Positions 36,969 through 46,468 of a DNA stretch of 64,000 nucleotides are shown here, in pieces (within the stretch, counting starts at the first letter, position 1; every line of letters starts with the position of its first letter). The notes under the pieces are model-generated. The model ran no database searches. It was not told the DNA's origin and saw nothing but the letters and a program-made list of their open reading frames with translations. The DNA lies in NCBI RefSeq assembly GCF_028649475.1, contig NZ_JAQSIP010000001.1, forward strand, positions 124,001 to 188,000, read 5' to 3'. The stretch is from Curvibacter cyanobacteriorum (GTDB lineage: Bacteria; Pseudomonadota; Gammaproteobacteria; Burkholderiales; Burkholderiaceae_C). Both the position numbers and the translations under genes were made by a program.

Positions 36969-37661
36969 ATGCCGTCCACTTCCAAAAAAGCAGCGCCGCC
37001 CGCCGCCGCGCAGCTGGCCTCTGGCGCGCTGGCCGCTGAGGTTTTCACCCCCGATTACTGGCAAGACGCCTGCAAGCACCTGGTCAAGAAGGACCGGGTC
37101 ATGAAGCGCCTGATCCCCCAGTTTGGCAACGCCTGCCTGCAAACCCGGGGAGACGCCTTCACCACGCTGGCGCGCAGCATCGTGGGGCAGCAGATCTCCG
37201 TCAAGTCGGCGCAGGCCCTGTGGACCCGCCTGACGGCGCTGCCCAGCAGCATGACCCCCGCCAATGTGCTCAAGCTCAAGGTGGACGACATGCGCGCGGC
37301 GGGCCTGAGCGCGCGCAAGGTGGAGTACCTGGTCGACCTAGCGCTCAATTTCGAGGCCGGGACGGTGCACGTCAAAGCCTGGGAAGACATGCCCGACGAG
37401 GACATCATCGCCGAGCTGATCGCGATCCGAGGCATTGGCCGCTGGACCGCCGAGATGTTCTTGATCTTTCACCTGATGCGGCCCAATGTGTTGCCGCTCG
37501 ATGACGTGGGCTTGATCAAGGGCATCAGCGACAACTATTTTTCAGGCGATCCTGTGAGCCGCAGCGATGCGCGCGAGGTCGCCGCGGCGTGGGCGCCGTA
37601 TTGCAGCGTGGCAACTTGGTATATTTGGCGCTCGCTGGACCCCCTGCCGGTGGCTGTCTGA
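36969..37661 (+). CDS. HhH-GPD DNA glycosylase, 3-methyladenine (AlkA-like) type
   Basis: 230 residues. Helix-hairpin-helix region EDIIAELIAIRGIGRWTAEMFLIFHL is followed by the catalytic Asp in VLPLDDVGLIKG, diagnostic for the HhH-GPD superfamily. It lacks the N-terminal TBP-like domain of E. coli AlkA, so it belongs to the shorter class. It removes alkylated purines, starting base excision repair. It is 71 bases after cysS. Confidence 0.9.
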   Translation: MPSTSKKAAPPAAAQLASGALAAEVFTPDYWQDACKHLVKKDRVMKRLIPQFGNACLQTRGDAFTTLARSIVGQQISVKSAQALWTRLTALPSSMTPANVLKLKVDDMRAAGLSARKVEYLVDLALNFEAGTVHVKAWEDMPDEDIIAELIAIRGIGRWTAEMFLIFHLMRPNVLPLDDVGLIKGISDNYFSGDPVSRSDAREVAAAWAPYCSVATWYIWRSLDPLPVAV

Positions 37662-37754
37662 CCACAGCGCAGGGGCCTTGCGGACCACTTTCGGGTGGGC
37701 CGCCGTACCGCACAAGCCACAGGGGCCGGCGGTGGAAACAACAGGAGAATGACG

Positions 37755-38732
37755 TTGGCGAAAAAGACCTTTCTTGATTTCGAGCACCCGATTGCCGAAC
37801 TCGAAACCAAAATTGAAGAACTGCGCTACGTGCAAAACGAGTCGGCGGTCGACATTTCGGAAGAAATCGACCAGCTCAGCAAAAAGAGCCAACAGCTCAC
37901 CAAGGACATCTACAGCGACCTGTCGCCCTGGCAGATCACCAAGATCGCGCGCCACCCCGAGCGCCCCTACACGCTCGACTACGTGCGTGAACTGTTCACC
38001 GACTTCATCGAGATGCACGGCGACCGTCACTTTGCCGACGACCTGAGCATCGTGGGCGGCCTGGCCCGTTTCAATGGCCACGCCTGCATGGTGATCGGCC
38101 AGCAAAAGGGCCGTGACACCAAGGAGCGCGGTCTGCGCAACTTTGGCATGAGCAAGCCCGAGGGGTACCGCAAGGCCCTGCGCCTCATGAAAACGGCCGA
38201 GAAGTTCAAGCTGCCGGTGTTCACCTTTGTGGACACCCCCGGCGCCTACCCTGGCATCGACGCCGAGGAGCGTGGCCAGTCCGAAGCCATTGGCCGCAAC
38301 ATCTTTGAGATGGCCCAGTTGGAGGTGCCGATCATCACCACCATCATCGGTGAAGGGGGCTCCGGTGGCGCCCTGGCCATCTCGGTGGCGGACCAGGTGC
38401 TGATGCTGCAGTACTCGGTGTATTCGGTCATCAGCCCCGAAGGCTGTGCCTCCATCCTCTGGAAGACCAGCGAGCGTGCGCAAGATGCGGCCGACGCGCT
38501 GGGCATCACCGCACACCGCCTCAAGGCCCTGGGCCTGGTGGACAAGATTGTCAGCGAGCCCGTGGGCGGCGCCCACCGCGACCCCAAGCAGATGGCGGCC
38601 TTCTTGAAGCGCGCCCTCAACGACGCCTGGCGTCAACTGGCCGACCTCAAGACCCCCGAGCTGCTGGACCGCCGCTACGAGCGCCTGCAAAGCTACGGCC
38701 GCTTCTCCGACACCAAGGCGGACAGCCGCTGA
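37755..38732 (+). CDS. accA: Acetyl-CoA carboxylase carboxyltransferase subunit alpha
   Basis: 325 residues from a TTG at 37755, seven bases after GGAG; an in-frame ATG at 37749 is too close to that site. [20 protein letters not shown] is the normal start. Carboxyltransferase core: [23 protein letters not shown] and the oxyanion-hole [12 protein letters not shown]. With AccD it transfers CO2 from biotin to acetyl-CoA, the committed step of fatty-acid synthesis. A strong terminator follows. Confidence 0.96.
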   Translation: MAKKTFLDFEHPIAELETKIEELRYVQNESAVDISEEIDQLSKKSQQLTKDIYSDLSPWQITKIARHPERPYTLDYVRELFTDFIEMHGDRHFADDLSIVGGLARFNGHACMVIGQQKGRDTKERGLRNFGMSKPEGYRKALRLMKTAEKFKLPVFTFVDTPGAYPGIDAEERGQSEAIGRNIFEMAQLEVPIITTIIGEGGSGGALAISVADQVLMLQYSVYSVISPEGCASILWKTSERAQDAADALGITAHRLKALGLVDKIVSEPVGGAHRDPKQMAAFLKRALNDAWRQLADLKTPELLDRRYERLQSYGRFSDTKADSR

Positions 38733-38770
38733 TCCGCCAGCCCGGTCGCCGGGTTGGTGCCCGCCGCACA

Positions 38771-38799
38771 ACGCCTGCCAAACTTTGGCAGGCGTTTTT
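38771..38799 (+). terminator. Rho-independent terminator after accA
   Basis: ACGCCTGCCA pairs with TGGCAGGCGT (10 bp, five-base loop) followed by five T, 38 bases after the accA stop. Confidence 0.93.
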
Positions 38800-38823
38800 C
38801 TTTGGGGTTTCGCCATGCCTGGG

Positions 38824-38852
38824 TTGACGTTTTGTTTCAATCTCGGCATAAC
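38824..38852 (+). promoter_or_regulatory. Sigma-70-like promoter of the second chemoreceptor
   Basis: TTGACG, a 17-base spacer, then CATAAC. It lies 42 bases before the ATG at 38894, directly behind the accA terminator. Confidence 0.55.
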
Positions 38853-38893
38853 GCTTGCGTGTAGCCCGCTTCATCCCCACAACGAGGAACGAC

Positions 38894-40753
38894 ATGGCCC
38901 TCCTGAAAACGCTGCGCGGACAAATCTTGCTGGCATCGGTCGGCAGCTTGGTGGTCGGTTTGCTGGCCCTGACCCTGGCCAATTACTTCACGACCCGCAG
39001 CCGGGTCCTGGCCACCCTGACGGAGGACAGTCAGACGACGGTCCGAAGTCACGCGCAGACCATCGAGGAGTGGGTCAAGGCCCGGGCCCTGTTGGTGAAG
39101 GCCTCTGCGGCCCTGGTTGACGAGCCAGAGCCTGCCAAATCCTTGCTGCTGATCCAGAACGCCGGTGAGTTTGCCGATGCCTACCTGGGTTTTGCCGACA
39201 AGCACTACGTGTTCGGCAAGCCTGCCAACTTGCCGCCAGGTTACGACCCGACGGCGCGGCCCTGGTACCAGCAGGCGGCCGAGGCGGGCAAGGCGGTGGT
39301 CACGCCGCCCTACGTGTCCGCGTCCGACCAGCAGCTGGTGGTGACCTTTGCCGAGCCCATCCTGGCGGGCGGCAAGCTCAAGGCCGTGGCCGCTGGCGAC
39401 GTGTCCATGCAGGCCGTGGTGGCCAATGTGCGGTCGATCAAACCCACCCCGTCGAGCTTCGCCTTTTTGGCCAGTGCCGATGGCAAGGTCATGGCCCACC
39501 CCGATGCAGGCCTGACCCTCAAACCGGTCTCGGACATCGCGTCGGGCCTGTCGGGCGAGGTGCTGCAGAAGGCGCTGGGGGCTCGGGAACTGCTGCCGGT
39601 GTCCATCGGTGGGCGCGACCGACTGCTGACTGTGGCCCCGGTGGCGGGCACGTCGTGGCGGCTGGTGTTGGCGCTGGACGAGTCCGAAGCCATGGCCGCC
39701 AGCCGCAGCCTGTTGACCTCGTCGCTGCTGGCCAGTGCCGTGGTGCTGGTGGCGGCCACCCTCTTGCTGGGCTGGCGCCTGTCCAGCCGCCTGGCGCGTC
39801 TGAGTCAGTTGCGCGACGCGATGCGCGAAGTCAGCTCGGGCGATGGCGATCTGTCGCGCCGCATCGACACCTCGGGCCACGATGAGCTGGCCGACATCGC
39901 CACCAGCTTCAACAGCTTTGCGGGCAAGTTGTCGGTGGTGCTGGCGCAGATCCGTGACGCCAGCGGATCGGTGCGTCTGGCGGCCGAGGAGATCGCCACA
40001 GGCAACCAAGACCTGAGCAGCCGCACCGAGTTGACCGCTTCGAGCCTCGAAGAAACCTCCAGCTCCATGCAGCAGTTGACCGACACGGTGCGCGGCAATG
40101 CCGAGGCCACCTTGCAGGCCAACCAACTGGTGGCGCAGGCGTCGACGGTGGCGGAGCAGGGCGGTTCGGTGGTCGGCCAGGTGGTGCAGACCATGGAGCA
40201 GATCAATGCCGCCTCGAAGAAGATTGCCGACATCATCGGCGTCATCGACGGCATCGCCTTCCAGACCAACATCCTGGCCTTGAACGCCGCCGTTGAGGCT
40301 GCGCGCGCCGGCGAACAAGGGCGCGGCTTTGCCGTGGTGGCCGGCGAGGTGCGCCTGCTGGCCCAACGCAGTGCCCAGGCCGCACGCGAGATCAAGGACC
40401 TGATCTCCACCTCGGTGGACCGGGTCGACGAGGGGGCCCGTCTGGTGCAAAACGCGGGCAGCACCATGCATGACATCGTCACCGCGGTGCAGCGCGTGGC
40501 CCGCATCATGGCTGAGATCCAGAGCGCCACCAGCGAGCAGAGCAACAGCATTGGCGAGATCAGCCAGGCCGTGAACCACCTCGACCAGATGACCCAGCAA
40601 AACGCGGCCCTGGTCGAGCAAAGTGCGGCTGCGGCGTCCAGCCTCAAGGACCAGTCGGTGCGCCTGTCCAGCGTGGTGGGCGAGTTCAAGCTGGCCCAGC
40701 ACGATGAAGCCCTGCGCGCGGCCCCCCAGCTACAGCTCAGCGCGCAGCGTTGA
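38894..40753 (+). CDS. Methyl-accepting chemotaxis protein with dCache sensor
   Basis: 619 residues from the ATG at 38894. TM1 about 10-30 and TM2 about 277-298. The periplasmic part (~250 residues) is a double-Cache domain: [25 protein letters not shown] is the ligand-pocket signature common in amino-acid and small organic ligand receptors. HAMP follows, then the signalling domain with tip [20 protein letters not shown]. No CheR tether at the C-terminus. Monocistronic. Confidence 0.94.
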   Translation: MALLKTLRGQILLASVGSLVVGLLALTLANYFTTRSRVLATLTEDSQTTVRSHAQTIEEWVKARALLVKASAALVDEPEPAKSLLLIQNAGEFADAYLGFADKHYVFGKPANLPPGYDPTARPWYQQAAEAGKAVVTPPYVSASDQQLVVTFAEPILAGGKLKAVAAGDVSMQAVVANVRSIKPTPSSFAFLASADGKVMAHPDAGLTLKPVSDIASGLSGEVLQKALGARELLPVSIGGRDRLLTVAPVAGTSWRLVLALDESEAMAASRSLLTSSLLASAVVLVAATLLLGWRLSSRLARLSQLRDAMREVSSGDGDLSRRIDTSGHDELADIATSFNSFAGKLSVVLAQIRDASGSVRLAAEEIATGNQDLSSRTELTASSLEETSSSMQQLTDTVRGNAEATLQANQLVAQASTVAEQGGSVVGQVVQTMEQINAASKKIADIIGVIDGIAFQTNILALNAAVEAARAGEQGRGFAVVAGEVRLLAQRSAQAAREIKDLISTSVDRVDEGARLVQNAGSTMHDIVTAVQRVARIMAEIQSATSEQSNSIGEISQAVNHLDQMTQQNAALVEQSAAAASSLKDQSVRLSSVVGEFKLAQHDEALRAAPQLQLSAQR

Positions 40754-40824
40754 CGGTGGTCTGGCGCGCGTCACCTTGACAGGGGGCGCCCGGGCGGGGC
40801 CAGGGCTGCTATAAACCCCTGCCC

Positions 40825-41772
40825 ATGACCCACCCATTCGATGCCGCTGTCGCGGCTTTTTCGCCCACCTTGCCGCTTGGCGTGGCCTTCAGCGGCGGCG
40901 CGGACTCCAGTGCCCTGTTGCTGGCCTGTGCCCGGCGCTGGCCGGGCCAGGTGCACGCCGTGCATGTGCACCATGGGTTGCAGGCCGCGGGTGATGACTT
41001 TGCCGCCCACTGCGCCGCGGTGTGCGCGCGTTGGCAAGTGCCCCTGGTGCAGCGCCGCGTGGACGCCCGCCATGCCCCGGGTGACAGCCCCGAGGACGCG
41101 GCCCGCCAAGCCCGCTACCGTGTCTTTGATGAAGTGCTGCAGCAGGAGTGGCAGGCCTTGGGCATCCGCACCGTGGCCCTGGCCCAGCATGCCGATGACC
41201 AGGTCGAGACCCTGCTGCTGGCCCTGTCCCGCGGCGCGGGCTTGCCTGGCCTGGCCGCCATGCCGGCGCGCTGGCAGCGCAGTGGGGTGACTTTTGAGCG
41301 TCCCTTGCTGGGCCTGCCCGGCCAGGTGTTGCGCGACTGGCTGCAGGCACAGGGCGAAATCTGGATCGAAGACCCCAGCAACCAAGACCTGCGCTACACG
41401 CGCAACCGCATCCGCCATCAGTTGCTGCCCGCCCTGCAGGCGGTGTTCCCGCAGCACCGCGACACGCTGGCACGCAGCGCGCGCCACGCGGCCCAAGCGC
41501 AGGGCCTGCTGCTGGAGCTGGCCGAGGAGGATTTGAAGCGCGTGGGCCATCCCCCCGCCATTGCCTTGCTGCAAGGTCTCAGCGCGGCGCGCCAGGCCAA
41601 TGTGCTGCGCCATTGGTTGCGCCAGGCGCATGGCTGCATGCCCAGTGAGGTGCAGCTCAAGGAACTGCTGCGCCAGGTGCAGGCCTGCACCACGCGCGGG
41701 CACCGCATCGAGCTCAAAGTTGGGCGCGGCCAGGTGCTGCGCGAGGGGGGCGTGCTCGGTTGGTACAATTAG
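40825..41772 (+). CDS. tilS: tRNA(Ile)-lysidine synthase
   Basis: 315 residues. The N-type ATP pyrophosphatase motif SGGADSS near residue 24, HVHHGLQ, AQHADDQVETLLLALSRGAG and DPSNQDLRYTRNRIRHQLLP are family landmarks. TilS converts the wobble C of tRNA-Ile(CAU) into lysidine. It is shorter than E. coli TilS: the C-terminal region is abbreviated. The gene ends 99 bases before lysC, with a probable lysC promoter overlapping its 3' end. Confidence 0.94.
   Translation: MTHPFDAAVAAFSPTLPLGVAFSGGADSSALLLACARRWPGQVHAVHVHHGLQAAGDDFAAHCAAVCARWQVPLVQRRVDARHAPGDSPEDAARQARYRVFDEVLQQEWQALGIRTVALAQHADDQVETLLLALSRGAGLPGLAAMPARWQRSGVTFERPLLGLPGQVLRDWLQAQGEIWIEDPSNQDLRYTRNRIRHQLLPALQAVFPQHRDTLARSARHAAQAQGLLLELAEEDLKRVGHPPAIALLQGLSAARQANVLRHWLRQAHGCMPSEVQLKELLRQVQACTTRGHRIELKVGRGQVLREGGVLGWYN
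41761..41769 (+). promoter_or_regulatory. Extended -10 element, probable lysC promoter
   Basis: TGGTACAAT, a TGn extended -10 with TACAAT, overlaps the end of tilS about 100 bases before lysC. No good -35 is visible. Confidence 0.4.
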
Positions 41773-41871
41773 CAGGTTTTGGTTCCCACTTTTTGCACGA
41801 AAACGGGCGGCGCACCAAAACGACTTTGCAACCTGCGCCGCTGATTCCGAGTTTCGTACCCCGACACACCA

Positions 41872-43140
41872 ATGGCATTGATCGTTCACAAATACGGCGG
41901 CACGTCCATGGGCTCGCCCGAGCGCATCCGCAACGTGGCCAAGCGCGTCGCCAAATGGGCCCGCGCCGGCCACCAGATGGTGGTGGTTCCGAGCGCCATG
42001 AGCGGCGAAACCAACCGCTTGCTGGCCTTGGCCAAAGAGCTGGCTCCGTCCAAGTCTTCGGCCGCCTACAACCGCGAGTTGGACATGCTGGCCGCCACCG
42101 GCGAGCAAGCCTCGTCGGCCTTGCTGGCCATTGCGCTGCAAGCCGAAGGCATGGAGTCGGTCAGCTACGCTGGCTGGCAGGTGCCCATCAAGACCAACAG
42201 CGCTTTCACCAAAGCCCGCATCGAATCCATTGACGACGACCGCGTGCGCGCCGACCTGGCTGCAGGCAAGGTGGTGGTCATCACCGGCTTCCAGGGTGTG
42301 GACGAAGAAGCCAACGTCACGACCCTGGGCCGTGGCGGCAGCGACACCTCGGCCGTGGCCGTGGCCGCGGCCATGAAGGCGTCGGAATGCCTGATCTACA
42401 CCGATGTGGACGGCGTGTACACCACCGATCCGCGCGTGGTGCCCGAAGCCCGTCGCCTGCACACCGTGAGCTTTGAAGAAATGCTCGAGATGGCCTCGCT
42501 GGGCTCCAAGGTGCTGCAGATTCGCTCGGTCGAATTCGCCGGCAAATACAAGGTGCCGCTGCGCGTGCTGTCGAGCTTCACCCCGTGGGACATTGACATC
42601 AACGAAGAAGCCAAGTCCGGCACGTTGATCACTTTTGAGGAAGACGAAAAAATGGAACAAGCCGTCGTATCCGGCATCGCGTTCAACCGTGACGAAGCCA
42701 AGGTTTCTGTGCTGGGCGTGCCCGACAAGCCGGGCATCGCGTACCACATCCTGGGCGCTGTGGCCGATGCCAACATCGAAGTCGACGTGATCATCCAGAA
42801 CATCAGCAAAGACGGCAAGACCGACTTCAGCTTCACCGTGCACCGTGGCGAATACGCCCGCACCGTTGAGCTGCTGAACACCAAGGTGCTGCCCAGCCTG
42901 GGCGCCGCTGAAGTGGTGGGCGACACCAAGATCTGCAAGGTCAGCATCGTCGGTATCGGCATGCGCAGCCACGTCGGTGTGGCCAGCAAGATGTTCCGCA
43001 GCCTGTCGGAAGAGGGCATCAACATCCAGATGATCTCCACCTCCGAAATCAAGACCTCGGTCGTGATCGACGAGAAGTACATGGAGCTGGCCGTCCGTGC
43101 CCTGCACAAGGCTTTCGATCTGGATCAGCCAGTTTCCTAA
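41872..43140 (+). CDS. lysC: Aspartate kinase
   Basis: 422 residues, the usual length of the beta-type aspartokinase of Burkholderiales and Corynebacterium. KYGGTSMG at residues 7-14, GRGGSDTSAVAVA and YTDVDGVYTTDPR form the kinase domain. Two ACT domains follow (VSVLGVPDKPGIAYHILG; VSIVGIGMRSHVGVASKMF), the site of Lys/Thr feedback. It phosphorylates aspartate at the head of Lys/Met/Thr synthesis. Codon usage is more AT-tolerant (many TCG/GAA), typical of a well-expressed gene. Confidence 0.96.
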   Translation: MALIVHKYGGTSMGSPERIRNVAKRVAKWARAGHQMVVVPSAMSGETNRLLALAKELAPSKSSAAYNRELDMLAATGEQASSALLAIALQAEGMESVSYAGWQVPIKTNSAFTKARIESIDDDRVRADLAAGKVVVITGFQGVDEEANVTTLGRGGSDTSAVAVAAAMKASECLIYTDVDGVYTTDPRVVPEARRLHTVSFEEMLEMASLGSKVLQIRSVEFAGKYKVPLRVLSSFTPWDIDINEEAKSGTLITFEEDEKMEQAVVSGIAFNRDEAKVSVLGVPDKPGIAYHILGAVADANIEVDVIIQNISKDGKTDFSFTVHRGEYARTVELLNTKVLPSLGAAEVVGDTKICKVSIVGIGMRSHVGVASKMFRSLSEEGINIQMISTSEIKTSVVIDEKYMELAVRALHKAFDLDQPVS

Positions 43141-43177
43141 AACGCCCTGAAAATTAGGGCATAATAGCGGAAGTGCT

Positions 43178-43270
43178 GGAAACGTGACCGAGTGGCCGAA
43201 GGTGCTCCCCTGCTAAGGGAGTATGGGGTGTAGAGCCTCATCGAGGGTTCGAATCCCTCCGTTTCCGCCA
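43178..43270 (+). tRNA. tRNA-Ser(GCU)
   Basis: A 7-bp acceptor stem (GGAAACG with CGTTTCC), discriminator G, encoded CCA at 43268-43270. The anticodon arm CTCCC-CTGCTAA-GGGAG gives anticodon GCU, decoding AGC/AGU. The long variable arm characteristic of class II tRNA-Ser and the T-loop GGTTCGAATCC are visible. A CATAAT -10 element at 43160-43165 overlaps a small GCCCT/AGGGC hairpin (43144-43160). Confidence 0.97.
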
Positions 43271-43283
43271 GCAACTTTCAAAG

Positions 43284-43305
43284 ACGGACCTTCGGGTCCG
43301 TTTTT
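43284..43305 (+). terminator. Rho-independent terminator after tRNA-Ser
   Basis: ACGGACC - TTCG - GGTCCGT, a 7-bp stem with a stable UUCG tetraloop, merging into five T. Confidence 0.95.
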
Positions 43306-43565
43306 CGTTGGTGCCCTTCAACATCTCTGCCACCAAAAAGTGCATGGTTGACTGTTGGTACCGGGGGGCTTCATTTCATCCCTTCGTTTCTCATCAGAGT
43401 GGGCATGAGGGGCGCCAGGTAACGCCGAGTTTTTGTGGGGCGGCCAAGAAGGCACTTCCGCACTGCGCCCCCTCAAGCCCACCAACTGGGAACTCGGTTT
43501 GCGCTGTCCGCCCAGGTGCCTGACCCCCGTTGTTCTGTGTTGATTTGGCCTCGAACGCTCACCCC

Positions 43566-44465
43566 TCACACCGCCCGAATCGCCTGCACCAGCAAATCTG
43601 CCAGAGCCTGGGCTTCCGGGTGCAGCCTGGCCCCCTTGTGCACGATCAGGCCCAATGTGCGGGACACCTTGGGGTCGGTCAGGGGCAGGCCCTTGAGCCC
43701 TGACTCGAGCGGGCCTTGCAGGGCGAGGGCGGGCAAGACGGCCGCGCCCAGGCCTGCGGACACCAGGCTCAGCGCACCGGTGACGTGGTTGACCTCGTAG
43801 CCGATGCTGGGGCGCATGCCGGTGCGGGCGATGGCGCTGTCGATCAACAGGCGGTTGCCGCTGCTGCTGGACACCGCAATCAGGGGTTCTTTGAGCAGGG
43901 TGCGCCACGACACGCTGCGGCGGCGGGCCAGGGCGTGGTCCTGGGGCACCACCACCACGTAGTCTTCGGCACGGATGGGTTGAAAGTCCAGATCGGCTTC
44001 CTGGCTGCCCAGAAAGTTCACACCGAAATCGGCATGGCCGTGCAGCACGCTGTCGAGCACGGTCTGGGCGCTTTCATCGATGATCTTCACGCGCACCCCT
44101 TCGTACAGGCGGCGGTAGTGGGCCAGCACCATGGGCAGCACATGGTGGGCGACCGATGGCACGCAGGCCACGGTGACCTTGCCCGTGCGGGCCAGGGCGC
44201 GTGCCTCCAGGCCCTGGTAGGCCAGGCGCAGTTCCTCCATCACGATCTGGGCGTGCGCCTGCAGCTGACGGCCCTCGTCCGTCAGGGCCACGCGGCGCGT
44301 GGTGCGCTGGAACAGTTGGCACTTGAGCTCCTGCTCCAGCTTCTCGATGCGGCGGCTCAAGGCCGGTTGCGAGATGAACAGGCTGTCGGCCGCGGCCTTG
44401 AAACTGGATCTCTCGGCCACCGCCAGGAAGGCCTGCAGCTCGCCTAATTCAATATTGATGCGCAT
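43566..44465 (-). CDS. LysR-family regulator divergent from a porin
   Basis: 299 residues from the ATG at 44465 (MRINIELGELQAF); an upstream in-frame start at 44522 is less like the family. The HTH ELQAFLAVAERSSFKAAADSLFISQPALSRRIEKLEQELK is typical. The effector domain contains VPSVAHHVLPMVLAHYRRLYEGVRVKI. It likely controls the divergent porin gene; the 175-base gap has A/T-rich palindrome-like sequence (ATTAATGCAATTGAATAA). Confidence 0.9.
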   Translation of the reverse strand: MRINIELGELQAFLAVAERSSFKAAADSLFISQPALSRRIEKLEQELKCQLFQRTTRRVALTDEGRQLQAHAQIVMEELRLAYQGLEARALARTGKVTVACVPSVAHHVLPMVLAHYRRLYEGVRVKIIDESAQTVLDSVLHGHADFGVNFLGSQEADLDFQPIRAEDYVVVVPQDHALARRRSVSWRTLLKEPLIAVSSSSGNRLLIDSAIARTGMRPSIGYEVNHVTGALSLVSAGLGAAVLPALALQGPLESGLKGLPLTDPKVSRTLGLIVHKGARLHPEAQALADLLVQAIRAV

Positions 44466-44640
44466 GACACATTTATAAATCAAATTAATGCAATTGAATA
44501 AGTGTGTGACAGACCGCATCATGGCGGCGCTTTCCCGTCAGGGATCCCTGGTCCTGTCCGTTGGTGGCAGAGCGCGGTGGGGCGCCAAGTCGGCGCAGTG
44601 CATTCAACTAAACGATTTCCCGGGAACCGAGGAGACTTGC

Positions 44641-45735
44641 ATGAAGAACAAAAATGGCGTGCCCAGTTGGGCTATTCGTACCCTGCCGGCGCTGCTGATG
44701 GGGCTGTTGGCTTCGGGGCATGGGCTGGCGCAGAGCAGTGCGGTGGTCTACGGCATCATGGATGCCGGTGTGCGCAGCACTTCGGGCATGTCCCCCGCCA
44801 ATGTGCGCTCCGTTGGCAATGCCAGCATGATCAACAGTGGCATCAACACGACCAGCCGACTGGGGTATCGGGGCACCGAGGATTTGGGGGGCGGCTTGCA
44901 GGCCCTGTTCTTCCTGGAGTCCGGGTTGAACATCAACAGCGGTGCAACTTCCAGCAGCACCAAGTTCTTTGACCGTGGGGCGTACACCGGTTTGAAGGGC
45001 GGCTTTGGGACCCTGACGATTGGACGCCAGAACACCCTGCTGGCCGATGCGGTCTCGCCAGTCGATCCCCTGGCCACCCGCTTTGCCAGCCTGAACTCCA
45101 ATGTCGCCATCTCGGCCCTCAGCGCCCACCAACTGGGCACGGAGTACGGCGCCTCGGGCTCCAGCACGGGCAGCTACCGACTCGACAATTCCTTGAAGTA
45201 CGCCTACGGCTTTGGCAAGACCACGGCGCGCGTGATGCATGCTTTTGGCAACCAATCGGACAGCAACAGCAAGCTGTCTTCGACCGGGGTCAGCATCGAT
45301 TACCGAGGCGCAGATTGGCAGGGGGTGCTGGCGTACACCGAGTTCAAGACGGTCACCGGTCTCAGCCTCAAAGGCTATGTCAGTGGCGTGGCGGTGCCCG
45401 TGGGCGCGGGCAGCCTGAAGCTGACTTACAGCGGGCACACCGCCAACACCACGGCCACGGCCAAAACGCGCAACCAAGTGTTGGGCTTGGGTGGCACCTG
45501 GCCGCTGACCCCGCAGATTGATCTGGTGGTGGGGCACTACCAGGTCAATCGCTCCCGCTCGGCTGCAGCCGATGATGGCTACAACCGCACCATCGCTTTC
45601 CTGGAGTACAAGCTGTCCAAGCGGTCGCTGGTGTACCTGGAGGCCGATTCCACCCGTTGGAAGAAGGACTACTTGGGGGCTGGCCTGGATGGCCGCAGCA
45701 CGGGTCTGTCGCTGGGCATGAAGCACAGCTTCTGA
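44641..45735 (+). CDS. Gram-negative porin
   Basis: 364 residues from the ATG at 44641 with GAGGAGA just upstream. Signal peptide ends GHGLAQSS (about residue 31). SSAVVYGIMDAGVR is the first beta strand of the Comamonadaceae/Neisseriales Porin_4 family; GLKGGFGTLTIGRQNTLL holds the PEFG-like loop region and the protein ends in aromatic Phe (GMKHSF), needed for outer-membrane assembly by Bam. A trimeric general diffusion porin is expected. It is divergent from a LysR gene. Confidence 0.93.
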   Translation: MKNKNGVPSWAIRTLPALLMGLLASGHGLAQSSAVVYGIMDAGVRSTSGMSPANVRSVGNASMINSGINTTSRLGYRGTEDLGGGLQALFFLESGLNINSGATSSSTKFFDRGAYTGLKGGFGTLTIGRQNTLLADAVSPVDPLATRFASLNSNVAISALSAHQLGTEYGASGSSTGSYRLDNSLKYAYGFGKTTARVMHAFGNQSDSNSKLSSTGVSIDYRGADWQGVLAYTEFKTVTGLSLKGYVSGVAVPVGAGSLKLTYSGHTANTTATAKTRNQVLGLGGTWPLTPQIDLVVGHYQVNRSRSAAADDGYNRTIAFLEYKLSKRSLVYLEADSTRWKKDYLGAGLDGRSTGLSLGMKHSF

Positions 45736-45745
45736 CAGGTTTGAC

Positions 45746-45767
45746 GCCAGCGCTCCCAGGCGCTGGC
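45746..45767 (+). terminator. GC-rich hairpin after the porin gene
   Basis: GCCAGCGC and GCGCTGGC arms separated by TCCCAG, 10 bases after the porin stop, followed only by GGTTCATT. Weak terminator candidate. Confidence 0.45.
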
Positions 45768-46403
45768 GGTTCATTCCAGTCGCTGGGCCGGGGCAGACCG
45801 GCCAACTCCGCTGGTCGGGCCTACCCTGGCAGGCGCTGAGGCGTTGGGGCCCTCTGTCCAGTGTCTGCTCAGGGGGTCACGGCGCCGGCGCCCTAGGGCG
45901 CGCGCCCGGTCTGCCGCAAGCAGCCGTTCCCAACGCTGGCGTGGCGGTGGCTGCACCGGTCTTGATGCCCCGTCCTGCGGGGCCTGTGGCGATGGCCGCC
46001 GACCCTGTCCAGGCGGCCGGGTGCGGCGGGCCGGTGGGGTGCTTCGTCCCCAGCACATCTTCCGCGCACCTTCTGCGTACCCTCAACGTCTCGTCATCTG
46101 CCATGCGCTCCGGTGTCCGGAAGGCGTTTGGCGGGTTGTGATCTCCCGCATCCTTTCCTCGCGCCTGACGGGCTCGTGGGCCGCCCTCCTGATCCTGGCG
46201 GAGGCCGTCTGCATGGGGGGCTGATCTCTTGTGGCTTGGCTGCCAGGACGGTCCTGGACCCCTTGTTGCTTTGGCGGGGCCGTCACCGCGGGGCCTCACT
46301 TGACCGGAGCGGCTGTGGCCGGTTGGCACGCCTGGGCCCCTCGTGCGAGCCCAGCTCGGGGAGGCTGGTTGGAGGGGGCGGCCTGGCCGCTTGCCCGCCC
46401 ACC

Positions 46404-46440
46404 AAAAAAAGCCCCTGAACCGCTGGAGCGGTCAGGGGCT
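46404..46440 (-). terminator. Rho-independent terminator of the ModA-like/Bug unit
   Basis: On the minus strand AGCCCCTGA-CCGCT pairs with AGCGG-TTCAGGGGCT, followed by seven T. It lies about 30 bases downstream of the binding-protein stop. Confidence 0.92.
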
Positions 46441-46468
46441 GAGCCAGGGCAGGGCGGTGGCTAAAAGC

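Larger units (their letters stand above)
45736..46468. other. 733-base stretch without a recognisable gene
   Basis: GC-rich region after the porin. Short frames on both strands lack ribosome-binding sites and family features and are strongly Arg/Pro/Ala-biased. It contains a hairpin at 45746-45767 and a minus-strand terminator at 46404-46440. It may hold a decayed gene or small RNA, but nothing can be supported. Confidence 0.5.

Noticed and set aside
41773-41871. Lysine riboswitch upstream of lysC
   Set aside because: Only 99 bases separate it from tilS and none of the conserved lysine-box elements is visible.
40771-43107. Very long minus-strand open frame (778 codons) over tilS and lysC
   Set aside because: A shadow of GC-rich coding sequence; lysC and tilS are certain on the plus strand, and the antisense product is low-complexity His/Gln/Gly-rich.
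43178-43270. tRNA-Ser as the attachment site of an integrated island
   Set aside because: No repeated 3' tRNA segment, integrase gene or composition shift is seen in the following sequence; a terminator follows directly.
45844-46224. 126-codon plus-strand frame after the porin
   Set aside because: Arg/Pro-rich, no ribosome-binding site, no recognisable domain; overlapping frames are equally open.
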